Assembly (NCBI GenBank): GCA_036502085.1 | Contig: DASXZD010000026.1 | Span: 11,718-75,717, forward strand | Direction of reading: 5' to 3' | Source: PALSA-505 sp036502085 | Lineage (GTDB): Bacteria > Actinomycetota > Actinomycetes > Streptosporangiales > Streptosporangiaceae | Length of the DNA stretch: 64,000 bases | Shown: piece after piece, positions 56,140 through 64,000 of the stretch | How positions within the stretch are numbered: the stretch's first letter is position 1 | How the letters are laid out: the number at the start of each line of letters is the position of its first letter | The notes under the pieces: model-generated | What the model was told of the DNA's origin: nothing | The model's input: only the letters and a program-made list of their open reading frames with translations | Database searches by the model: none | Program-made: the position numbers and the translations under genes

Positions 56140-57025
56140 GGCTGACTCCGAGGAAGGCGCGGGCCGCGTCCGGGCGCATGGCGGGGCGCTGGGCCAGCTC
56201 GGCGAGCGCGGCGGCCCGCTCGACCAGCTCGGCGTTGCCGGCGACCGGACGGCCCTTGGCGTAGCTGGTGGTGTCCTCCATGCCCACCCGCAGGTGCCCG
56301 CCCGCGGATAGCGCGGCCAGCATCACCGGCAGCGCGGTGCGCCCGATGCCGGTCGCCGACCAGGACGCGCCGGCCGGCAGCGCCTCCACCGCGCGGACCA
56401 GCGTGGCGGCGTCGCCGTTCATGCCGCCGGGCACGCCCATCACCAGGTCGCAGTGCACGCGCCCGCCGTACGGCGCGCCGAACTCGTCGAGCAGCCGGTG
56501 CAGCGTCGCCACGTGCCCCAGGTCGAACAGCTCGAATTCGGGCACCACGTGGCGCTCCTGGGCGCGCTGGTACAGCTCCCGGATGAACGGCAGCGGGTTC
56601 ATGAAGACGTCGTCGCCGAAGTTCACCGTGCCGCAGGTCAGCGAGCAGCCGTCGGGCTCGGCGTCGAGCACCGCGAGCCGGTCGGCGTAGTCGTCGGTGA
56701 CCGCGCCGCCGGTGGACAGCTGCACGATCAGGGTGGTGTTCTCGCGCAGCGCCCGCACGGTGTCGGTGAGCTGCTTGACGTCGAGCGTGGGGCGCGCCTG
56801 GTCGTCCCTGATGTGCACGTGGATCACCGAGGCGCCGGCCGCCTCGCACTGCTGGCCGGTGGTGACCAGCTCGTCCACGGTCACCGGCAGCGGCGGGTAG
56901 CGCTTCTTGTCGGCCTCGGCGCCGGTCGGGGCGACGGTGATCAGCGTGCCGGCTGTGGCCGGCGCTGTGGCCGGCGAGGGCTGGGTGCGCGTTTTGTCGG
57001 TCATAAGCGGCAGGTTGTCAGTCAT
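56135..57025 (-). CDS. BKACE family (3-keto-5-aminohexanoate cleavage enzyme-like)
   Basis: A 296-residue TIM-barrel enzyme of the BKACE family, which condenses a beta-keto acid with acetyl-CoA. The zinc ligands HVHIRDD (HxH) are seen near residue 70 and a later Glu in VGMEDT; STGG and HCDLVMGVPGGM fit the family. The beta-keto substrate varies widely. ATG starts at 57025 or 57004. Overlaps the asparaginase start, so translation is coupled. Divergent from dtd with only 20 bp between. Confidence 0.86.
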   Translation of the reverse strand: MTDNLPLMTDKTRTQPSPATAPATAGTLITVAPTGAEADKKRYPPLPVTVDELVTTGQQCEAAGASVIHVHIRDDQARPTLDVKQLTDTVRALRENTTLIVQLSTGGAVTDDYADRLAVLDAEPDGCSLTCGTVNFGDDVFMNPLPFIRELYQRAQERHVVPEFELFDLGHVATLHRLLDEFGAPYGGRVHCDLVMGVPGGMNGDAATLVRAVEALPAGASWSATGIGRTALPVMLAALSAGGHLRVGMEDTTSYAKGRPVAGNAELVERAAALAELAQRPAMRPDAARAFLGVSH

Positions 57026-57045
57026 CAGCGGCAGAATGCATCCTC

Positions 57046-57471
57046 GTGCGAGCTGTTATTCAGCGGGTTAGCCAGGCGAGCGTCGCCGTGGCCGGCGCGA
57101 CCGTGGGATCGATCGATCAGCCCGGCCTGGTGGTGCTCGTCGGGGTGACCCACACGGACACACGGCAGACGGCGGCAGGACTTGCGCGCAAGATCTACCA
57201 CCTTCGGATCCTCGCGGGTGAGCGATCGTGCGCGGATACGGGCGCACCGCTCCTGGTCATCAGCCAGTTTACGTTGTACGCCGAGACCAGGAAGGGGCGC
57301 CGTCCGACCTGGCAGGCGGCGGCGCCGGGCCCGGTGGCCGAGCCGCTGGTAGAACAGTTCACCGCAGCGCTGCGCGAGCTCGGCGCGCGGGTGCAGACCG
57401 GCGTATTCGGCGCCGACATGCAGGTATCGCTGGTTAACGACGGTCCGGTGACGCTGATCCTTGAGATGTGA
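57046..57471 (+). CDS. dtd: D-aminoacyl-tRNA deacylase
   Basis: A 141-residue deacylase that removes D-amino acids (and glycine from tRNA-Ala) from tRNAs. The two signatures SQFTLYA and the Gly-cis-Pro-type NDGPVTLILE are intact. GTG start at 57046, only 20 bp from the divergent BKACE start, so a leaderless or very short leader is likely. Its 3' end overlaps the convergent TIM-barrel gene by 38 bp. Confidence 0.94.
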   Translation: MRAVIQRVSQASVAVAGATVGSIDQPGLVVLVGVTHTDTRQTAAGLARKIYHLRILAGERSCADTGAPLLVISQFTLYAETRKGRRPTWQAAAPGPVAEPLVEQFTAALRELGARVQTGVFGADMQVSLVNDGPVTLILEM

Positions 57472-58276
57472 GCGACCCGAGGTGCTTGCGGGTGAACGCC
57501 AGCGACTCGGCCAGATCCGCCTCTCGTTCCTCACGGGTCAGCGCGCGGCGGGTGTTCACCTCGAGCACGACCACGCCGGAGTACCCGGTGGCCGACAGCC
57601 GGTGCAGCAGCTCGGCGCAGGGCTGGCTGCCGCGGCCGGGAACCAGGTGCTCGTCGGGCGGTATGGCCGCCCCGGTCCCGTCGGCCATGTGCACGTGCGC
57701 GAGCCGGTCGCCGAGCGCCTCGGCCATGGCCAGCGCGTCCGAGCCGGACGCGGCCGTGTGCGAGAGGTCGAGCGTGACGTTCGGGTAGTCCAGGCCCACC
57801 GGATCCCAGTGCCGTCCGTACGGGACCATCTCGGTGCCGCGGGCGCGCAGCGGGTACATGTTCTCGACGGCGAAGATGACGTCGCCTTCCTCGCTCATCC
57901 TGGCCAGGCCGAGCTCGAAGTCGCGGGAGTACTCGCGCTGCCAGCGGAACGGCGGGTGCAGCACCACTACCCGGGCGCCGAGCGCCTGCGCCAGCTCCTT
58001 CGAGCGGCGCAGCTTCTCCCACGGCTCGCGGCCCCAGACCCGCTGGGTGAGCAGCAGCGAGGGCGCGTGGATGGCCACCACCGGGACCTCGTGGTAGTCC
58101 GACAGCCTGCGCAGCACATCCACGTTCTGGCTGACCGGGTCCGGGTAGACCATCACCTCGATGGCGTCGTAGCCGAGCTTCGCGGCCGCCTCGAACGCGT
58201 CCGGTGTCCGGGCCGGGTAGACCGAGCTGGTGGACAGCGCGACCAGGGGCTGAGTGACCGCTCGGGTCGCGCTCAC
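57434..58276 (-). CDS. Sugar phosphate isomerase/epimerase-like TIM barrel
   Basis: A 280-residue xylose-isomerase-like TIM barrel (AP_endonuclease_2 type). Probable metal ligands are Glu in FAVENMY, Asp/His in TLDLSHTAASG, His in LAHVHMAD and Glu in VVLEVN near the C-terminus. Substrate not inferable. ATG start at 58276, divergent from radA. Its 3' end overlaps dtd. Confidence 0.82.
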   Translation of the reverse strand: MSATRAVTQPLVALSTSSVYPARTPDAFEAAAKLGYDAIEVMVYPDPVSQNVDVLRRLSDYHEVPVVAIHAPSLLLTQRVWGREPWEKLRRSKELAQALGARVVVLHPPFRWQREYSRDFELGLARMSEEGDVIFAVENMYPLRARGTEMVPYGRHWDPVGLDYPNVTLDLSHTAASGSDALAMAEALGDRLAHVHMADGTGAAIPPDEHLVPGRGSQPCAELLHRLSATGYSGVVVLEVNTRRALTREEREADLAESLAFTRKHLGSLTSQGSASPDRR

Positions 58277-58372
58277 GTGCCTCTCCCCCTACTCATCCGC
58301 CGGTCTCGGGTCTGTCCGGCTAGCTTATTCGGTGCGCGGTGAATGTCTGACCCACCCGCTAGCGTGCAGGTC

Positions 58373-59809
58373 ATGGCGAAGTCTTCGACGGTTGCGGCGT
58401 TCCGGTGCACGCGCTGCGACTGGCGCACCGCGAAATGGGCCGGGCGGTGCGGCGAGTGCCACGCCTGGGGAACGATGGAAGAGAGCAAGGTCCCCGGCCT
58501 GGCCCGGGCCGGGCTGCGCACGGTGGACGCCGGACCGGTCAGCACCCCGGCCGTGCCGATCGGCCAGGTAGACGCCACCGCGGCCCGGCCACGCCGGACC
58601 GGGCTCGACGAGCTGGACCGGGTGCTCGGCGGCGGCCTGGTCCCCGGCGCGGTGCTGCTGCTGGCGGGCGAGCCCGGGGTCGGCAAGTCCACGCTGCTGC
58701 TCGAGGCCTGCGCGCAGGCCGCCACGGCCGGCCCGGTGCTGTACGTGACCGGCGAGGAGTCGGCCGCCCAGGTGCGGCTGCGGGCCGACCGTGTCGGCGC
58801 GGTGCACGACAACCTGTTCCTGGCCGCGGAGACCGGCCTGCCCGCGCTGCTCGGGCACGTGGCGGCGGTGCGGCCCAGGCTCCTGGTCGTCGACTCCGTG
58901 CAGACCATCGCCGCACCCGGCGTCGAGGGCGTGCCCGGCGGCGTGACCCAGGTGCGCGAGGTGGCCGCCGCCCTGGCCGCGGTGGCCAAGGAGCAAGTGA
59001 TGAGCACGGTGCTCGTCGGGCACGTGACCAAGGACGGCACGGTGGCCGGGCCGCGGGCGCTCGAGCACCTGGTGGACGTGGTGCTCTACTTCGAGGGGGA
59101 CCGGCATTCGCAGCTGCGGATCGTCCGGGCGGTGAAGAACCGGTACGGGCCGACCGATGAGATCGGCTGCTTTGACCTGGGCGAGTACGGCCTGATCGGG
59201 CTGCCCGACCCGAGCGGCCTGTTTTTGTCGCAGCGCGGCCAGACGGTTCCCGGCACCTGCGTCACGGTCACGCTCGAGGGCAGTCGCGCGCTGGTGGCCG
59301 AGGTGCAGGCGCTGGTCGGGGCGACCAACGCCGAGATACCGCGCCGGGTGATCTCCGGGCTGGACGCCGCCCGGGTCGGGATGCTGGTCGCCGTGCTGAA
59401 GCGGCGGGCCAACGTGAAGCTGGCCGGGCAGGAGGTCTACGCGGCCACGGTCGGCGGGGTCAGGCTGTCGGAGCCTTCGGTGGATCTGGCGGTCGCGCTG
59501 GCCATCGCCAGCACCACGGTGGGCTTGAGCGTGCCCGGTGATGTGGTCGCCATCGGCGAGATCGGGCTGGCCGGCGAGGTGCGCCGGGTCACCGGCCTGG
59601 GGCGGCGGCTGGCCGAGGCGCAGCGGCTAGGGTTCCGGCGGGCCATCGTGCCTGCTGCTTCGGCGGCCCTGCCGTCGACGGCGCTGCCCTCGGCGGCTGA
59701 GGCCGGCGATGGAGGGCGGGGCGGCGGGGGCGGCATTGAGATCCGGGAGGTCGCGGATGTGCAGGCGGCCATCGCGCTGGCCTTGGGCGACTCCGGGATG
59801 GACACCTGA
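58373..59809 (+). CDS. radA: DNA repair protein RadA
   Basis: A 478-residue RecA-like branch-migration helicase. The N-terminal C4 zinc finger (CTRC ... CGEC), Walker A GEPGVGKST, the RadA signature KNRYGPTDEIG (KNRFG motif) and a C-terminal Lon-like domain are in order. The ATG at 58373 is the family start; the ORF opens 10 codons earlier. In actinobacteria disA normally follows radA, but here a secreted-protein gene on the opposite strand follows. Confidence 0.95.
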   Translation: MAKSSTVAAFRCTRCDWRTAKWAGRCGECHAWGTMEESKVPGLARAGLRTVDAGPVSTPAVPIGQVDATAARPRRTGLDELDRVLGGGLVPGAVLLLAGEPGVGKSTLLLEACAQAATAGPVLYVTGEESAAQVRLRADRVGAVHDNLFLAAETGLPALLGHVAAVRPRLLVVDSVQTIAAPGVEGVPGGVTQVREVAAALAAVAKEQVMSTVLVGHVTKDGTVAGPRALEHLVDVVLYFEGDRHSQLRIVRAVKNRYGPTDEIGCFDLGEYGLIGLPDPSGLFLSQRGQTVPGTCVTVTLEGSRALVAEVQALVGATNAEIPRRVISGLDAARVGMLVAVLKRRANVKLAGQEVYAATVGGVRLSEPSVDLAVALAIASTTVGLSVPGDVVAIGEIGLAGEVRRVTGLGRRLAEAQRLGFRRAIVPAASAALPSTALPSAAEAGDGGRGGGGGIEIREVADVQAAIALALGDSGMDT

Positions 59810-59869
59810 GGTCTCGGGCCTCAGGTCTCGGGCCCCGGGTCGCGAGGACGTAGGTCTCGGGGGCCTGGG

Positions 59870-60649
59870 CTAGCGGAGCACGAAGACGAGAGTCTGGCTG
59901 TGCAGGCTGCCGTCGTAAGCCACGGCCGTGTAGGTACCCGGCCGGGCCGCGGTGTGCGCGGTCTTGCAGCCGGGCGAGGAGAGCACCCGGTGCCAGGTGA
60001 TGGACCGCTGGGCGGGCACGCCGCGCGGCAGCTTGGTGACCGCGCTGCCCGCGCCGGCGGCACAGTCGCCCGAGCCCCAGGCCCTGACCCCGCCCGAGCT
60101 GATCACCAGGGTCAGGTGCTTGGTGCCCAGGTTGAGCGTGCAGGTCGCGCGGTCGGTTGAGACCACATCTATGCCGAACCCGGGCCGGGCCGTCGCGCCG
60201 AAGCTGTCGCCGTTCATGGTCAAGCTGATCACCACGTCGGACGCCAGACAGCCGCTGCCGTGCGGGCGCGCCGCGGGGGGGTGACCGGCCCTCTGGGCGC
60301 GAGCGGCCGCCTTGACCGGCGTCGGCGTGCCTTTCGCTCCGCCGGCCGGAGCGGCGGAGGCGGACGGGCTCGGTGACGGGCTGGTGGCCGACGGGCTCGG
60401 TGACGGGCCCGCCGATGGGGTCGAGGCGAACGGGCTCGGCGACACGGCGGCCGGCGTAATACTAGGCGGCGGGGTCTGGCCCGTCAGGGACGCCGTCGTC
60501 GCGGCCGGCCGCGACGAGCTTGCGCCGCCGACCGCCCAGGCCAGCAGGCCCAGCACGGCCAGGCCGGCCGCCAGCGCGAACAGCCTCCGCCGCCAGTAGA
60601 CCTCCGGCTCATCCAGGCCATTCCGGTTACGAGATGTAATCGGATCCAT
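59870..60649 (-). CDS. Membrane-anchored/secreted Pro-Ser-rich protein
   Basis: A 259-residue protein. A TM/signal helix (about residues 22-40: RRLFALAAGLAVLGLLAWAVGG), a Ser/Pro-rich extracytoplasmic linker and a C-terminal beta domain with four conserved-looking Cys (GSGC, ATC, GDC, GC) probably disulfide-bonded. It corresponds in position to M. tuberculosis Rv3587c, between radA/disA and mutY. Start ATG at 60649; the ORF opens 33 codons earlier. Unknown function. Confidence 0.75.
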   Translation of the reverse strand: MDPITSRNRNGLDEPEVYWRRRLFALAAGLAVLGLLAWAVGGASSSRPAATTASLTGQTPPPSITPAAVSPSPFASTPSAGPSPSPSATSPSPSPSASAAPAGGAKGTPTPVKAAARAQRAGHPPAARPHGSGCLASDVVISLTMNGDSFGATARPGFGIDVVSTDRATCTLNLGTKHLTLVISSGGVRAWGSGDCAAGAGSAVTKLPRGVPAQRSITWHRVLSSPGCKTAHTAARPGTYTAVAYDGSLHSQTLVFVLR

Positions 60650-60786
60650 GCGAACAGTATGCAGAGGCCGGGCGCGCCGGCCCCGCAGACCCGCCGGCCG
60701 ACCCAGCCGACAACTCGCGCGCTGCTGCGCAGCAGGCGGGGCGGACATGCGGCGGGGCGCGCGGGCATGCGACGATCGGCTTCGTC

Positions 60787-61659
60787 ATGATGCAGCGGCA
60801 GCACGAGGCGCTCCTTTCCTGGTATGCGACCCACCAGCGGGATTTGCCCTGGCGCAGGCCCGGCGTCTCGCCCTGGGCGGTGCTGGTCAGCGAGATCATG
60901 CTGCAGCAGACCCCGGTGGCCCGGGTGCTGCCCGCCTACCAGGCGTGGCTGGAACGCTGGCCGACGCCGACCGACCTGGCCGCGGCCCCGCCCGGCGAGG
61001 CGGTGCGGCAATGGGGCCGGCTGGGCTACCCGCGGCGGGCGCTGCGGCTGCACGAGACGGCCGGGATCCTGGCCGAGCGGCACGGCGGCAAGGTCCCTGA
61101 GAGCCAGCAGGACCTGCTCGCACTGCCGGGCATCGGCAGCTATACGGCCGCCGCAGTGGGAAGCTTCGCCTTTGGCCAGCGGCACGCCGTACTGGACACG
61201 AACGTGCGCCGCGTGCTTGCCCGGCTGAAGAACGGCGCGCAGTTCGCCGGGCCGAGCGTCTCCGTGGCCGAGACGAGGCTCGCCGAGGCCCTGCTTCCCG
61301 CCGAGCCGTCCGTGGCCGCCCGGTGGTCGGTCGCGCTGATGGAACTCGGCGCGCTCGTCTGCATGGCGGCGCGGCCGACCTGCGCCAAATGCCCCGTGTC
61401 GGCCGACTGCTCATGGCTGCGGGCCGGCCAGCCGCAGGCGGCGCAGCGCCCCGGCGGCCAGCGGTACGAGGGCACCGACCGCCAGTGCCGCGGCAAGCTA
61501 CTCGCCATCCTGCGTGAAGCAACAGGCCCGGTCAGCAACGAGCGGCTGACCGAAGCCTGGCCCGATCCGGTGCGCCGCGCCCGAGCCCTGGACGGCCTGG
61601 TCGCCGACGGCCTGGTCGAAGTGCCCGCCGACGGCATGTTCAAGCTTCCCGGCACGTGA
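60787..61659 (+). CDS. mutY: A/G-specific adenine glycosylase MutY
   Basis: A 290-residue glycosylase that removes A opposite 8-oxoG. Catalytic Glu in SEIMLQQT, the helix-hairpin-helix LPGIGSYTAAAV, catalytic Asp in VLDTNVRRVL and the C-x6-C-x2-C-x5-C iron-sulfur motif (CMAARPTCAKCPVSADC) are present. The C-terminal MutT-like domain of E. coli MutY is short here, as usual for actinobacteria. Confidence 0.95.
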   Translation: MMQRQHEALLSWYATHQRDLPWRRPGVSPWAVLVSEIMLQQTPVARVLPAYQAWLERWPTPTDLAAAPPGEAVRQWGRLGYPRRALRLHETAGILAERHGGKVPESQQDLLALPGIGSYTAAAVGSFAFGQRHAVLDTNVRRVLARLKNGAQFAGPSVSVAETRLAEALLPAEPSVAARWSVALMELGALVCMAARPTCAKCPVSADCSWLRAGQPQAAQRPGGQRYEGTDRQCRGKLLAILREATGPVSNERLTEAWPDPVRRARALDGLVADGLVEVPADGMFKLPGT

Positions 61660-61722
61660 CTGAGCCGCCGGCCAACGTGCGGGCGGCGGCTCAGTTCAAA
61701 CCGGGCCTGGCCGGCCTGCGTG

Positions 61723-64000
<2,278 letters not shown>

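Overview
The window is chromosomal DNA of a high-GC Gram-positive actinomycete. This rests on the strong G/C bias at third codon positions, frequent GTG starts, the dnaK-grpE-dnaJ-hspR-clpB order preceded by HspR-type (HAIR) inverted repeats, actinobacterial families such as DUF3151 and DUF2516, an EtfD-like membrane Fe-S oxidoreductase, and a Mycobacterium-like radA...mutY...clpC neighbourhood. The genus cannot be fixed from sequence reading alone. I see no rRNA, tRNA, CRISPR array, prophage or insertion sequence; this looks like core chromosome with a few accessory pieces.

Layout. 1-6 kb: edge of an asparagine-synthetase-like gene whose catalytic Cys2 is Ser, a crotonase plus short-chain dehydrogenase pair, a 14-TM drug exporter and a KamA-type radical SAM enzyme. 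6-15 kb: plsX, argS, a membrane protein with a DUF5666-like domain, an OmpR/HK two-component pair and an EtfD-like electron carrier. 15-24.5 kb: an alpha-glucoside uptake regulon (GH13 glucosidase, ATPase, two permeases, binding lipoprotein, LacI repressor with a perfect operator), interrupted by a small-membrane-protein / phosphoesterase / ParB-like trio. 24.5-32 kb: the HspR heat-shock operon and clpB. 32-39.5 kb: an NYN nuclease with a TPR partner, a reductase, a one-chain ECF sigma / zinc-finger anti-sigma / TM / surface-domain fusion, and a divergent degenerate-GGDEF protein. 39.5-50 kb: pyrE, fba, an orphan AbiEi-DUF559 protein, DUF3151, an acetyltransferase, purA, purD, purB and a MurA paralogue, with three minisatellites between genes. 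50-58 kb: an unrecognised winged-helix regulator, a HisC-like aminotransferase, a BlaI/M56 pair, AlaX, DUF2516, an asparaginase that seems to start at ATT, a BKACE enzyme, Dtd and a TIM-barrel protein. 58-64 kb: radA, a secreted protein, mutY and most of clpC; disA, normally beside radA, is absent from this slot.

How the genes work together. Three functional blocks are clear: alpha-glucoside import and hydrolysis under a LacI repressor; protein quality control (DnaK system, ClpB, ClpC) under HspR; and AMP synthesis (purA, purB, purD). Translation quality control recurs (ArgS, AlaX, Dtd). Two carbon/electron themes are looser: a fatty-acid-oxidation-like enzyme pair with an EtfD-like quinone reductase, and asparagine metabolism at both ends of the window.

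Most unusual observations: the sigma/anti-sigma/surface single-chain protein; two 80-bp elements ending in TTATTCAAA/TTTGAATAA inverted repeats, each directly beside an asparagine-metabolism gene 55 kb apart; the probable AUU start codon of the asparaginase; the Cys2-to-Ser asparagine-synthetase-like protein; and the missing disA. Everything is read by eye from sequence; family names come from motif recognition and were not checked by database search.
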